From: Truepera sp. bin119
GTDB taxonomy: Bacteria; Deinococcota; Deinococci; Deinococcales; Trueperaceae
Direction: 5' to 3'
DNA length: 49,325 bases
Assembly (NCBI GenBank): GCA_002239005.1
Contig: MPNL01000024.1
Span: 1-49,325 of the forward strand
Positions within the stretch are counted from its first letter, which is position 1. Each line of letters begins with the position of its first letter. The translations under genes were made by a program, and so were the position numbers. Below the pieces are notes generated by a model, which was given only the letters and a program-made list of their open reading frames with translations, did not search any database and was not told where the DNA came from. Below, one piece after another: positions 25,578 through 35,689 of the stretch.

Positions 25578-26351
25578 TCAGTCGGTGTCGGCTGGGTCGA
25601 GGATATGCCTCTTCTCTACATTGGGGACCGATTCGAGGGGTTGGAAGTTGATGGCATCCACCATCGAGATTGAAACGCGACGCCGCGCCCACAACGATGC
25701 ATTGGCGATGATCCTCAAGATCTCCGGCTGGTGGTAGATAGGATAGACCTCGTGCCCGGGCCGGATATAGATGACCTTGCCATTTCCCCGATCCCAGGTA
25801 CACACACTTCGGAAGACCTCTCCCCCCTGGAACCATGAGATCATCAGGATTTCGTCCGGTGTGGGGATATCGAAGCGCTCCCCGTACATCTCTGCCCGCT
25901 CGATCTCGACGTATTCGGGGATCCCGTCCATGATGGGGTGGTTAGGTTGGAGATTCCAGAGCCGCTCCTTCTCGTCGGCCTCACGCCACTTCAGGGAGCA
26001 GTTGGTCCCCATCAGTCTTTGGAACGGCTTGCTGAAGTGTGCGGAGTGTAGGGCTACGAACCCCATTCCCTCGAGCACCTTCTGCTGCACGAGGGCGGTA
26101 GTTTCGTCGGAGACCTCTTGGTGAGCGGCGTGGCCCCACCAGATCAGCACATCGGTCTCGTCGAGAAGTTCAGATCCGAGTCCGTGGGCCGGTTCTCGGA
26201 GAGTGGCGGTCCGGATATCGAAGTCCCCGTAGTCGGCGATACCTTCAGCGAGTCGGTGATGGATGCCGTGAGGGTAGATCTTGCGGACCGTGTCGTTGTT
26301 AAGTTCATGGAGAAACTCGTTCCAGATGGTGACGCGAACGGGTTGGCTCAT
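25578..26351 (-). CDS. ThuA-like (trehalose utilisation) protein
   Basis: 257 aa. ThuA-family proteins have a glutamine-amidotransferase-like fold and act in oxidation of trehalose and related disaccharides to keto-sugars, often beside oxidoreductases. Seen here: VTIWNEFLHE at the start, DVLIWWGHAAHQEVSD (about 67-82), GFVALHSAHFSKPF (the HSxH region), NHPIMDGIPEY and GKVIYIRPGHEVYPIYHQPE near the C-terminus. RBS AAGGAG before the ATG at 26351. It stands alone, so the substrate cannot be inferred. Confidence 0.85.
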   Translation of the reverse strand: MSQPVRVTIWNEFLHELNNDTVRKIYPHGIHHRLAEGIADYGDFDIRTATLREPAHGLGSELLDETDVLIWWGHAAHQEVSDETTALVQQKVLEGMGFVALHSAHFSKPFQRLMGTNCSLKWREADEKERLWNLQPNHPIMDGIPEYVEIERAEMYGERFDIPTPDEILMISWFQGGEVFRSVCTWDRGNGKVIYIRPGHEVYPIYHQPEILRIIANASLWARRRVSISMVDAINFQPLESVPNVEKRHILDPADTD

Positions 26352-26577
26352 AGTCGACTCCTTATGCTCCAGACACTGGGTTTAGTACTTCAGTCCTAGA
26401 CCTGTCATTGTACGTCTGCAGCATCTATTGTAGGGGGCCGGGCCTAATGGCGCGCTTCGCCACGGTCACAAGGACCGGGTAGGGTAGTAACCAGTTCGTT
26501 GTGCGAGCGCTCTTGCAGGCGTTCAAGTTCGCGAGTCCGGTCCCCTGGCAGCTTGCGCCGTTCCAGCGTTTCCCACC

Positions 26578-28278
26578 TCAGTCGGTAACAGCCCCCTCGG
26601 CTGCACTCGAGACCAGTCGTGCGTATTTCGCCAGGACACCCCGCTCATACCTCGGTGCTGGTGGTGTCCAGGTCTGACGTCGCCTCTCCAACTCCTTGTC
26701 GGTGAGCTCTACGGAGAGTCGGTTGGTTCCAGCGTCGATGGTGATCGAGTCACCCTCTTCAATCAGGGCGAGTGGACCGCCCACGAAGGCCTCGGGGGCG
26801 ACGTGGCCGACGACTAGCCCGTAGGTGCCCCCGGAGAAGCGCCCGTCGGTGATGAGGCCTACAGCGTCACCTAAGCCCTTGCCGATAATGGCGCTGGTGG
26901 GGGAGAGCATCTCTCGCATGCCGGGCCCGCCCTTGGGACCTTCGTAGCGAATCACAACGACATCCCCCGGATGGATCCGATCTTCGAGGATTGCTGCCAT
27001 ACAATCCTCCTCCGTTTCAAAGATGCGGGCTGGGCCGGTGATGGAGGTGGATGTTAGACCGCTAGTCTTCGCGACCGCTCCGTCGGGGGCGAGGTTGCCC
27101 CGGAGGATAGCCAGGTGGCCATGAGGGTACTTGGGTCGATCGATGGGGAGCACCACATCCTGGCCCTCCGGAGGCTTGGAGGGGAGGCCGCGCAAGTTTT
27201 CGGCCACGGTCTTGCCGGTCACGGTCGGGCAATCGCCGTGCAAGAGGCCGGCTTCCAGGAGCATCTTCATGACCAGCGGGATCCCTCCCACCCTGTGCAG
27301 ATCTGTAGCGACGTAGCGACCCGAAGGTTTGAGGTCGGCAAAGTGCGGGGTGTCGCGCCGTAGCCGCTCGAAGTCGTCGAGTGAGAGGGGGACCTCGGCG
27401 GCGTGGGCAGCGGCGAGCAGGTGCAGGACCGCGTTGGTCGAGCCTCCGATCGCCATGACGACTCGGATGGCATTTTCGAACGCCTCTCTGCCCATGAGGG
27501 CACGGGTGGTCACGTCATCTTCAATGAGGTGCAGTAGCGCCCGGCCACTCGCCTTCGCCGAGTCGCGCTTCTCTTCATCCTCGGCCGCCATAGTCGAAGA
27601 GTAGGGGAGGCTTAGTCCCATCGCCTCGAACGCCGATGACATGGTGTTGGCGGTATACATCCCGCCGCACGAGCCTGCCCCAGGGCAGGCGTTCCTCTCG
27701 ATGGCCCGGAAGGTCTCGAGCGGGATGCGGCCCGCATTGTACTTGCCGACAGCTTCGAAGGCGCTGATGATGGTCAGGTCCTCGCCGTCGTGATAACCGG
27801 GCTTGATAGTTCCCCCATAGACGAACACGGCGGGGATGTCGAGTCGGGCCATGGCGATCATGCAGCCGGGCATATTCTTGTCGCAGCCGCCGATCGCGAG
27901 CAAGCCGTCCAGGCTCTGGCCGCGACAGACCGTCTCGATCGCATCTGCGATGACCTCTCTTGAGACGAGGCTGCACTTCATCCCCTCGGTCCCCATGCTG
28001 ATCCCGTCCGAGATAGTAATGGTGCCAAAGGTCTGTGGCATCCCGCCCGCCCGCCTAATGGAGATCTCGACAGCCTCCGACAGGCGCCCGATGCCGGCGT
28101 TGCAGGGGGTGATGGTGCTATGTCCGTTGGCGAGCCCGACGATCGGTTTGCCGAAGTCGGAGTCTCCGAAGCCGACCGCACGCAGCATGGCGCGATTGGG
28201 GGCGCGGTGATCACCCTCGGTGATTACTGCGCTGCGGCGGTTGAGTTTGGGTCTGGTTCGTACGGTTGTGTCGGCCAT
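26578..28278 (-). CDS. ilvD: Dihydroxy-acid dehydratase
   Basis: 566 aa from the ATG at 28278 (CGGAGGAAG upstream; the frame opens 27 nt earlier). Dehydrates 2,3-dihydroxy-isovalerate and -methylvalerate in valine/isoleucine synthesis. Iron-sulfur ligands are visible in [10 protein letters not shown] and [16 protein letters not shown], and the C-terminal region has the [19 protein letters not shown] signature. Full length. Last of the branched-chain group, on the same strand as leuCDB and the aminotransferase, though separated from the latter by about 450 bp. Confidence 0.97.
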   Translation of the reverse strand: MADTTVRTRPKLNRRSAVITEGDHRAPNRAMLRAVGFGDSDFGKPIVGLANGHSTITPCNAGIGRLSEAVEISIRRAGGMPQTFGTITISDGISMGTEGMKCSLVSREVIADAIETVCRGQSLDGLLAIGGCDKNMPGCMIAMARLDIPAVFVYGGTIKPGYHDGEDLTIISAFEAVGKYNAGRIPLETFRAIERNACPGAGSCGGMYTANTMSSAFEAMGLSLPYSSTMAAEDEEKRDSAKASGRALLHLIEDDVTTRALMGREAFENAIRVVMAIGGSTNAVLHLLAAAHAAEVPLSLDDFERLRRDTPHFADLKPSGRYVATDLHRVGGIPLVMKMLLEAGLLHGDCPTVTGKTVAENLRGLPSKPPEGQDVVLPIDRPKYPHGHLAILRGNLAPDGAVAKTSGLTSTSITGPARIFETEEDCMAAILEDRIHPGDVVVIRYEGPKGGPGMREMLSPTSAIIGKGLGDAVGLITDGRFSGGTYGLVVGHVAPEAFVGGPLALIEEGDSITIDAGTNRLSVELTDKELERRRQTWTPPAPRYERGVLAKYARLVSSAAEGAVTD

Positions 28279-28536
28279 GAGCTTCCTCCGGGTGGATCTG
28301 AACATTCTACCCCATTCGCAGGTGAATTCTTTGGGGGACCGTCAGACCGACAGGCGAGGAGGGGCGGTTTATGGCGGTTGGCTAATCAGCGGCGAAATGT
28401 GGCGACCCAAGCCCGCTCGTCCGGTTGCCAGGGGGGTGCCGATCCGGTGACCGGTAGGGAAAGCGGGTGAGCGGGGAAGACCTTTCGGTGAAGGTATTGC
28501 TAGGTCATGCCAACTTGGTGGTGAGGTAAACGAGCG

Positions 28537-28701
28537 TCAGACTCCTATGCCAGGGACTTCGAGTGCTGCGATGGGGCGCAGGCGGAGGATTTCCGTGTCG
28601 ATCAGCTTTGGGATCCTCAGCGAAGCAGCCATGGTAAGGCTACGAGCCCAGTGGAGGGCTCTGCGCTGCCGCCGGTGCTCGGCAACATCTCTGGCAATCA
28701 T
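28537..28701 (-). CDS. Possible 54-aa small protein between aminotransferase and ilvD
   Basis: Frame from the ATG at 28701 (AGGGG and AGG nearby upstream) to 28537. Begins MIARDVAEHRRQRRALHWAR, very basic and helical, then a hydrophobic C-terminal half. No family recognised and no run of branched-chain codons that would mark a leader peptide. It occupies part of the otherwise empty 28279-28730 gap. May be chance. Confidence 0.25.
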   Translation of the reverse strand: MIARDVAEHRRQRRALHWARSLTMAASLRIPKLIDTEILRLRPIAALEVPGIGV

Positions 28702-28730
28702 CAGGACCTACCCCTGCGGGGAGCAGAGGG

Positions 28731-29912
28731 TCAGTTGAGTGATTGCAGCCGCTGCCCAGCCCTGTCGAGCGCCTCGTCCTCCTTGCAGAAGGCGAAGCGG
28801 ACTAGGTGGCGCGCAAGCTCCCGATGCCCTTCAGAATAGAACGCGCTGGGGGGGATGGCTGCGACCCGGGCCCGCTTTGGAAGGTCCAGGCACAGGGCCA
28901 CGTCATCTGGATAGCCTAGGGCACTGGAGTCGGCGATCACGAAGTAGCTGCCCGCTGGTACCAGTGGCCGGAAGGGTGAATTCGAAAGGCCACGGACGAT
29001 CCGCTCTCGCTTTGCCAGGTAGAGATCCCTCACCTCGCTGAAGTACCCATCGTCTGCTCCCTGTCTTAGCATCGTCGCTGCGGCCGCTTGGAGCGGCGTC
29101 GCTACCGCGAACGAGATCCACTGGTGGGCTCCGCGCAGGGCCTGAATCAGGGGCTCAGGACCTATGGCCCAGCCGATTTTCCAGCCGGTGATCGAGAAGG
29201 TCTTGCCCAGGCTCGAGATCGACAGAGTCCGGTTCCAGCCCCCAGGCCGGCTGGCGGTAGGGATGTGGGTTTCGAAAGCGATATGCTCGTACACCTCGTC
29301 GCTGACGATATGGAAATCGAAGCTCTCTGCCAGATCGATCAGAGCATCTAGCTCTTCGGCGCCAAACACCTTTCCCGTGGGGTTGTGCGGGGTGTTTAGG
29401 AGCAGGAGCCGGGTGCGATCACTGCAGACCTGGCGAACCGCATCAAGATCGAGACTCCAGTCCCCGCTCTCGGTCGGCTCAAGGGGTACGTAGATGGGGA
29501 TCCCACCGGCCATGACGACATCCGCAGGGTAGGAGTCATAGAAAGGCTCGACGATGATCACCTCATCTCCAGGATCGACCATGGCCTGCATGATGGCGAA
29601 AAGTGCCTCGGTGGCGCCGACCGTGACCTGGACGTTCGCCACCGGATCGAGCTGGCGGCCGAGTGACTCACCGTGCACTGCGGCTACCGTTTCGGTGAGT
29701 GCGGGAAGGCCAGGGACGGGCGCGTACTGCTGAGAGCCGGTGGTGGCCTCGCGATAAGCGTTGAGGACGAACGAGGGCGGGTCGAAGTCCGGGAACCCCT
29801 GCCCCAGGTTTATGGCCCCGTGCTCCTGTGCGAGCCGGGTGTAGGTGGCGAAGACCGTCTCGCCAAAACTGGCGATGCGGCGGCTACCGGGGCGGCGTCG
29901 ACTCCCATTCAA
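28731..29912 (-). CDS. Class I/II pyridoxal-phosphate aminotransferase
   Basis: 393 aa, fold type I. Motifs in order: AINLGQGFPDFDPP (substrate region, about 33-46), NTPHNPTGKVF, DEVYEHIAF and the PLP lysine in SISSLGKTFSITGWKIGWA (about 230-248). The GQGFPDFD/SxxKTFSxTGWKxGW combination is that of the kynurenine/methionine aminotransferase group, broad-specificity enzymes. It lies 10 bp downstream of leuB in the same operon, so a role in the last transamination to leucine or valine is plausible but inferred. Confidence 0.9.
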   Translation of the reverse strand: MNGSRRRPGSRRIASFGETVFATYTRLAQEHGAINLGQGFPDFDPPSFVLNAYREATTGSQQYAPVPGLPALTETVAAVHGESLGRQLDPVANVQVTVGATEALFAIMQAMVDPGDEVIIVEPFYDSYPADVVMAGGIPIYVPLEPTESGDWSLDLDAVRQVCSDRTRLLLLNTPHNPTGKVFGAEELDALIDLAESFDFHIVSDEVYEHIAFETHIPTASRPGGWNRTLSISSLGKTFSITGWKIGWAIGPEPLIQALRGAHQWISFAVATPLQAAAATMLRQGADDGYFSEVRDLYLAKRERIVRGLSNSPFRPLVPAGSYFVIADSSALGYPDDVALCLDLPKRARVAAIPPSAFYSEGHRELARHLVRFAFCKEDEALDRAGQRLQSLN

Positions 29913-29922
29913 TGGATGATTC

Positions 29923-31005
29923 CTAGCTGTGAGCGACGACCGATTCCGGTAATGCTGCGATCACCGCCCTGGTCATCTCGGCCGTCCCCCGCCCACCTCC
30001 AAGGTCGGGGGGTGGATCGTCTGCGAGCGCCCGCTGCACTGCCGACTCTAGGGCGTCGGCCGCCTCGCTCTGCCCGCAGCCGAAGCGGAGCAGCATCGCT
30101 GCAGAGAGGATCGTGCCTACAGGGTTGGCGAGGCCCAGCCCTGCGATGTCAGGGGCGCTCCCGTGGACCGGTTCGAAGAGGCCGACCTCACCTCCGAGGC
30201 TGGCTGAGGGAAGGAGGCCGAGGGAGCCCGGAATCACAGCTGCGAGGTCTGAGAGGATATCGCCGAAGATGTTGCCGGTGACGATTACATCGAACTGACT
30301 CGGGTCCCGAACGACCTGCATAGCGGCGTTGTCGATGTAGAGGTGATCGAGACTGACCTGGGGGAACTCGGCCTGATGTATCCCAACGACCACATCGCGC
30401 CAGAACTGGGAGACATCGAGCACGTTGGCCTTGTCGACGTTGGTGACCTTTCCGCCTCTGAGTTGAGCGCTCTCGAAGGCTACCCGTGCAATCCGCTCGA
30501 CCTCATGGCGTTCGTACACCATCGTCGCGAGCCCCTGGTCCGGTCGGTTATGCGCTGGCTTGCCGAAGTAGATCCCGCCGGTCAACTCCCTGATGATCAG
30601 GAGGTCGGTGCCTCGCGCCAGCTCCTCGCGGAGCGGCGAAAGGTGCTCGAGGCCGGGGAAGACTGTGACGGGACGGAGGTTGGCGAATACTTTCAGCAGC
30701 CTCCGCAGCTTCAGGATCCCGGTCTCGACGCGCTTCTCTCGAGGCAGTCTGTTCCAGGGGTGGTCACCCACAGGTCCGCCAGCAGAGCCCATCAGGACGG
30801 CGTCTGCCTCGAGCACTGCCGCCTGCGTCTCCTCGGGAAGGGGATCTCCGTGCGACTCGGTGGCGGTTCCACCGAACGGAAGTCGCTCCACATCGAACGC
30901 GAAGTTGAAGCGGGAGCCCACGGCGTCCAAGACCTCGAGGGCTGACTCGATTACCTCGGGACCGATGAAATCCCCAGGCAGTACAGCGATTCTGGCACGC
31001 TTCAT
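29923..31005 (-). CDS. leuB: 3-isopropylmalate dehydrogenase
   Basis: 360 aa. NAD-dependent oxidative decarboxylation of 3-isopropylmalate, third step of leucine synthesis. Motifs: IAVLPGDFIGPEVI at the N-terminus (GDF in place of the usual GDG), LMGSAGGPVGDHPW, LLIIRELTGGIYFG, KVTNVDKANVLD (catalytic Lys) and VTGNIFGDILSDLAAVIPGSLGLLPSA (metal-binding Asp). ATG at 31005 with GGGAG upstream. Length normal. Between leuD and leuB lie 273 bp with no convincing gene. Confidence 0.97.
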   Translation of the reverse strand: MKRARIAVLPGDFIGPEVIESALEVLDAVGSRFNFAFDVERLPFGGTATESHGDPLPEETQAAVLEADAVLMGSAGGPVGDHPWNRLPREKRVETGILKLRRLLKVFANLRPVTVFPGLEHLSPLREELARGTDLLIIRELTGGIYFGKPAHNRPDQGLATMVYERHEVERIARVAFESAQLRGGKVTNVDKANVLDVSQFWRDVVVGIHQAEFPQVSLDHLYIDNAAMQVVRDPSQFDVIVTGNIFGDILSDLAAVIPGSLGLLPSASLGGEVGLFEPVHGSAPDIAGLGLANPVGTILSAAMLLRFGCGQSEAADALESAVQRALADDPPPDLGGGRGTAEMTRAVIAALPESVVAHS

Positions 31006-31278
31006 AGGCTCCCTCCTTTGCCCATGAGCCTACTTCTGGTGGTCAAGCCTACGGGCGACTCGAACGCACTGTTGCGGTATACGGCGCCGGACACCCGGTG
31101 CCCCTGCTGATTGGTGACTTCGCTCCCCCGATTCAGGGTCCACCATCGATCGGATAGCGCCTGCACTGATGAGATAGTCGCGAGTTCCGTGTGGTGGAGT
31201 GTCGGTCGGGCGGTGACGGGGTCGGATAGGGTGCCCGGAAGGTCGGTGTCCGACCCACCTGCAAGGATGGGATAGGGG

Positions 31279-31884
31279 TTAGCCACTGAGATAGGGCAGA
31301 TTGGCTGCGGTCACTTCTGTCTCGGCAGTGCCCTCGAGAAGGTCGGCGATGGGATCCCAGCGACCGGTAACGAACGCTTTCCGGGCATCCTCGGGGAGCT
31401 CGACGGAGATCGAGTCATCACCGAAGCTGATTGTGAGGGCCTCGAGATCGAGAGTCAACTTCAGGGTGGGATCGCTCTCGACCAGGCGTGCGAGCCTATG
31501 AATTTCACCGGCACTCGCCTGGACGCAGGGGAGTCCGAGGGTAGTGCTGTTCCCGAAGAATATCTCCGCGACACTGATGGTCACGATCGCCCGAATGCCG
31601 TAACGGTATAGGGCTTGGGGCGCGTGTTCCCGGGACGACCCGCAGCCGAAGTTGCTACCCGAAAGCAAGATTGTCGCGCCTAAGTAGCGAGGCTCGTTCA
31701 GCGGGTGTTGCTTCGGAGTCCCCTCCTCAGTGAATCGTTCGTCTCTGAACAGGTGTTCGCCGAGGCCGTCGAAGGTAACACACTTCAGGAAGCGTGCGGG
31801 GATGATCCGGTCGGTGTCGATATCGTTGCCCGGGAGGAAGACAGCCCGTCCAGTGACAGTCTTGATCGGTTGGAGGGTGTTCAC
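31279..31884 (-). CDS. leuD: 3-isopropylmalate dehydratase small subunit
   Basis: 201 aa. Swivel-domain subunit that joins LeuC to isomerise 2- to 3-isopropylmalate. Family landmarks: [20 protein letters not shown] near the start, [18 protein letters not shown] and [13 protein letters not shown]. Start GTG at 31884 overlaps the leuC stop (GTGA), so the two subunits are made together. Confidence 0.97.
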   Translation of the reverse strand: MNTLQPIKTVTGRAVFLPGNDIDTDRIIPARFLKCVTFDGLGEHLFRDERFTEEGTPKQHPLNEPRYLGATILLSGSNFGCGSSREHAPQALYRYGIRAIVTISVAEIFFGNSTTLGLPCVQASAGEIHRLARLVESDPTLKLTLDLEALTISFGDDSISVELPEDARKAFVTGRWDPIADLLEGTAETEVTAANLPYLSG

Positions 31885-33308
31885 GCCTCCACTCCCCTAA
31901 CCCCGAATACGGTTCGGGCGTCACTGATTTCGCCGGTTACAGCGGCCGCAGCCACCATTACCGGACTCATGAGAACTGTCCGGCCGGTGGGGCTCCCCTG
32001 GCGCCCTTTGAAGTTGCGGTTGGAGGAGCTGGCGCACAGCTGATCACCGATCAACTTGTCGGGGTTCATGGCGAGGCACATCGAGCAACCGGCCTCCCGC
32101 CATTCGAAGCCGGCCTTACGGAACACCTGGTCGATACCCCGCTCTTCACAGGCGGCCTTAACCAACTGCGACCCCGGTACCGCGATCGCTTTGACCCGAG
32201 GGTCGACTCGGTGCCCCTCAAGATAACGGGCCACCTCGGTAAAGTCGGAGAGCCTCGCGTTGGTACAGCTTCCCAGAAAGGCCACATCTACCCGGGTACC
32301 TCGAATCGGTGTGCCGGGAGTAAGTTTCATATGCTCGAGGGCCTCCGCAACAGCTTCGCGTTCCCCGGGTGCCGAGCCTTCCACGGTAGGAACTCTTTCA
32401 TTGATAAAGATCGCTTGGCCTGGGTTTATCCCCCAGGTCACGGTGGGGGCGATGTCCCTAGCCTGGATTCGGACTACGTCGTCATACGTACAACCGGGGT
32501 CTGAGGCGATCGCCCGCCAGCGCTCGACAGCTTCATCCCAGGCCTCGCTGCTAGGGGCGTAAGGTCGACCGTTGAGATAGGCGAAGGTGGTCTCGTCGGG
32601 GTTAACATATCCACACCGCGCTCCGCCCTCAATCGACATGTTGCAGACTGTCATTCGCTCCTCCATGCTCATTCGATCAAAGACCTCGCCCCCGTACTCG
32701 TAGGCATACCCGAGGCCACCTTTGACACCTAGGAGGCGGATGATATGGAGGATCACATCCTTGGCGAAGACCCCCGGACAGAGCTCTCCGTCGACCTCGA
32801 TCCGGCGAACCTTCAGCTTGGTCATAGCTAGGGTCTGGGTGGCCAAGACATCGCGCACTTGGCTGGTACCGATGCCGAAGGCTACGGCACCGAAGGCACC
32901 GTGAGTGCTTGTGTGGGAGTCGCCACATGCCACAGTGGTTCCGGGCTGGGTGATCCCTTGTTCGGGACCTACCATGTGGACAATCCCCTGCTGTCCTCCC
33001 GGCAGATCGAAAAGGGTGATACCGTAGGCTTCACAGTTCTTGCGAAGCTCACGGATCATCTCGTCCGCTAAGGGATCCTCGAATGGTTCAGCGTGGGTGT
33101 CAGTAGGGACAATATGATCGACAGTTGCATAGGTGCGTTCGGGCATCTTCACGGGGAGACCGAGATCGCGGAGCATACCGAACGCCTGCGGACTGGTGAC
33201 CTCGTGGATCAGGTGTGTACCGACCAGTAGTTGGGTCTGACCGTTCGGTAGCGTCCGGACGGCGTGGGACTCCCACACCTTTTCGAATAGGTTCTTCGGT
33301 TTGGACAT
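31881..33308 (-). CDS. leuC: 3-isopropylmalate dehydratase large subunit
   Basis: 475 aa from the ATG at 33308, chosen for GGGGAG about 10 nt upstream; the frame opens 54 nt earlier. Aconitase-family iron-sulfur enzyme. Motifs: [44 protein letters not shown], the cluster cysteines in [13 protein letters not shown] and [11 protein letters not shown], and [12 protein letters not shown] at the C-terminus. Length normal. First gene of the leu operon; transcript probably starts near 33492, leaving an approximately 180-nt leader. Confidence 0.97.
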   Translation of the reverse strand: MSKPKNLFEKVWESHAVRTLPNGQTQLLVGTHLIHEVTSPQAFGMLRDLGLPVKMPERTYATVDHIVPTDTHAEPFEDPLADEMIRELRKNCEAYGITLFDLPGGQQGIVHMVGPEQGITQPGTTVACGDSHTSTHGAFGAVAFGIGTSQVRDVLATQTLAMTKLKVRRIEVDGELCPGVFAKDVILHIIRLLGVKGGLGYAYEYGGEVFDRMSMEERMTVCNMSIEGGARCGYVNPDETTFAYLNGRPYAPSSEAWDEAVERWRAIASDPGCTYDDVVRIQARDIAPTVTWGINPGQAIFINERVPTVEGSAPGEREAVAEALEHMKLTPGTPIRGTRVDVAFLGSCTNARLSDFTEVARYLEGHRVDPRVKAIAVPGSQLVKAACEERGIDQVFRKAGFEWREAGCSMCLAMNPDKLIGDQLCASSSNRNFKGRQGSPTGRTVLMSPVMVAAAAVTGEISDARTVFGVRGVEA

Positions 33309-34005
33309 ACCTCTACTCCCCACTTGACTCATGTAACGCGGGCCCCGAATGCGGGATAGCACCCGGGGTTTCGGACGAGAATTTCATAGATTCTTCGGCT
33401 ACGAGGCGACCCCGGAACCCTCCGCCAGGAACAGGAACCCCCCGCGCTGGATGAAGCGCAAGCGGCAGATTTTCCTGTCGCCCGCAAGCGTTGCGGCGAG
33501 TATACGGAACCCCTATGGGACTGTCAAGCGACTACTCTTGACGCACCAGACGGAGGCGGATTCGGGTGAGGGCTGGGGACTACACGACTGCGGCTATCAA
33601 CATCTGTCGATCAGCGAAGCCTCTTACGTCGATCAGGTGTTCGGGTATCTCGATGCGGCAGATTGCCAAGAGCCTGAGTAATGGAAAACGTCCGGAAATC
33701 CTCTCAGCAGCCGCCCCGCGCTCACCAGTGCCGTACTCAAGCCTTCCTCGCCAGACTCGGCCTCATCTCTTTTGCGTCCGGTTCAGCCACTATCCCTCGG
33801 GGACGGAGCGCGGGCCTGGCGTGGCCGGGACGATACCGTGCTGCGCGACCTACACCTGGCCCGACGAAGCCAAGCTGATAAGAGCGTGGCGAGGGACAGC
33901 GCCATAATCTCCCGCGTCCACAGTGCTATGATCTGTCCACAGGAGCGCTGCCAATGATGCGGCGGCGCTGGGACGGGGCCCCGCTCGGGGGCAGGGAACG
34001 AGGTA
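33309..34005. other. Intergenic between leuC and the P450 gene
   Basis: Divergent spacer of about 700 bp. Holds the leu promoter and leader (33309-33527). On the P450 side, TATGAT at 33937-33942 could be a -10, without a good -35. No T-box motif (GGGTGGNACCGCG-like) or leucine-rich leader peptide was found. Overlapping short ORFs here look random. Confidence 0.5.
33499..33527 (-). promoter_or_regulatory. Promoter of the leu operon
   Basis: Consensus TTGACA (33527-33522) and TATACT (33504-33499) with a 17-bp spacer, directed to leuC. Confidence 0.85.
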
Positions 34006-35277
34006 ATGGTGCCACTCTCGCTGCGACGGGCGCTTCGGTCCGTCATAATCAACACAGTGCTGCTGGGGGAGCGCTGGCGGAGCGGGGTGGCCTACAACCC
34101 GCTGTCGGCCCAGATGGCCCAGAACCCCTATCCCAGCTATGCGAACCTGCGCGCCCGGGATCCGGTGCACCGCAGCCAGTTGCTGAACGCCTGGGTGTTC
34201 ACGCGCTACGCAGATGTGGACACCATTCTGCGTGACTACCGGCACTTTTCGAGCGACCCGCGCAACGGCGAATTGTCGCGTCAGCGACGCGCCGCCTTGC
34301 CGGCACCGGACGATTACGCCATGCTGTTTCTGGACCCGCCGGACCACACCCGGCTGCGGGCGCTGGTCAACAAGGCGTTTACTCCGAGGGCGATCAACGC
34401 CCTCGAACCGCACATCCGCAGCCTTGTGGGGACCTTGCTGGACGACGTTGGTGACCCGGCCAGCTTCGATCTCATGGAAGCGTTGGCCCATCCCCTGCCG
34501 GTGATCGTCATCGCCGAGATGCTGGGCGTACCGCCGGAAGACCGCGCCCAATTCAGGGTCTGGTCGAACCGGCGCGCCCGCCTGCTCGAGCCGACGATCA
34601 GCGCTCAGGAACGCGAGGTCGCCGCGGCTGCTACAGAGGCGCTCGACGCCTATTTCCGGCCGATCATCAAGCAGCGGCGGGCAGCGCCGCAGGACGACAT
34701 CGTCAGTGCCCTGGCGCACGCGGAGGAACAGGGAGACACCCTGACCGAACGCGAGATGCTGACCATGCTGCGCCTGCTGCTGGTCGCGGGCAACGAAACC
34801 ACCACCAATCTGATCGGCAACGGCATGCTGGCCTTGCTGCAGCACCCGGATCAGTTCGCGAAGCTCAGGGACGATCCGAGCGCGATCCCAACGGCGGTGG
34901 AGGAGCTGTTGCGTTTCGATTCACCTGTGCAGACGGATTTTCGCTACGCGCTCGCGGATTGCGAGGTGAACGGCTTTCCGGTGCGACGCGGCCAGAACAT
35001 CGTCCTGCTGCTCGGCGCGGCCAACCGAGATCCGGGGATGTTCGGGAACCCGGACCGGCTCGATGTCGGCCGCCGCGAGGGTAACCACCTGTCGTTCGGG
35101 CGCGGCATCCACCACTGTCTCGGCGCTCCCCTGGCACGCCTGGAAGGCCGGATCGTCCTCGAGACGTTGCTCGAGCGTTTCTCGTCGCTGCGGCTGCTTA
35201 CTGATCGTCCCCAATTCCGTGACAGCATTGTGCTACGCGGCCTCCGATCTCTACCGGTCTGCTGCGTCAGAGCTTGA
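34006..35277 (+). CDS. Cytochrome P450
   Basis: 423 aa. Haem-thiolate monooxygenase of the bacterial CYP class. Motifs: FLDPPDHTRLRALVNKAFTP (C-helix region, about 106-125), I-helix LLLVAGNETTTN, ExxR in EELLRFD, and the haem loop LSFGRGIHHCLGAPLARLEG with the Cys ligand. ATG at 34006 with GAGG upstream. The first roughly 30 residues are basic and not typical, so the true start might be later. Codon use is strongly G/C-ending, more so than in neighbouring genes. No ferredoxin or reductase gene adjoins, so redox partners must come from elsewhere. Substrate unknown. Isolated orientation suggests independent acquisition. Confidence 0.94.
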   Translation: MVPLSLRRALRSVIINTVLLGERWRSGVAYNPLSAQMAQNPYPSYANLRARDPVHRSQLLNAWVFTRYADVDTILRDYRHFSSDPRNGELSRQRRAALPAPDDYAMLFLDPPDHTRLRALVNKAFTPRAINALEPHIRSLVGTLLDDVGDPASFDLMEALAHPLPVIVIAEMLGVPPEDRAQFRVWSNRRARLLEPTISAQEREVAAAATEALDAYFRPIIKQRRAAPQDDIVSALAHAEEQGDTLTEREMLTMLRLLLVAGNETTTNLIGNGMLALLQHPDQFAKLRDDPSAIPTAVEELLRFDSPVQTDFRYALADCEVNGFPVRRGQNIVLLLGAANRDPGMFGNPDRLDVGRREGNHLSFGRGIHHCLGAPLARLEGRIVLETLLERFSSLRLLTDRPQFRDSIVLRGLRSLPVCCVRA

Positions 35278-35689
35278 GAATATCTGGACGGCGCATCGAT
35301 AGGGGTGGTTATGCGGGTCCGCCTCGATCATGGAGGGCCGTACGACTGAACAACCGAACGGTTCACACCGAACCGGCAGCGCGGATGTCGGCTAGGTAGC
35401 CGTGCCGTACCGGCGCTTCGTGGCCAGGAGCTTGACCTATTTCGAGGAGCAGCGTCCAGCAAAGGACGCAACCAACCGGGGTGATAAACAGAACCCAGTC
35501 AGTACGCATCGTACAGGGTGTGTATTGATCTGCAGAGTCCAGCATACTCCACCGCACCGACTGCCCAGCCACCGCTGTTGAAGAGTCGGTGGCGGGCCAA
35601 GTATGGCAGAGTAAGCAGAGCGGACCCTTCTCCGGCCTCACTCCGGAAGACACCTGCTGGCGGACGAGCCTCGCTGGAGAGGACCGACC
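35278..35689. other. Intergenic between P450 and aminotransferase
   Basis: Nothing recognised; convergent gene ends with no clear terminator hairpin. Confidence 0.4.

Noticed and set aside
31002..31286. 94-aa minus-strand frame between leuD and leuB, overlapping both
   Set aside because: The overlaps look like coupling, but the start is a GTG without a clear ribosome binding site, the protein has no recognisable pattern, and leuB has its own GGGAG site. Probably spacer.
33313..33400. Possible 25-codon leader peptide before leuC
   Set aside because: Ends in the leuC ribosome binding region but has only one leucine codon and no clear ribosome binding site; not an attenuator peptide.
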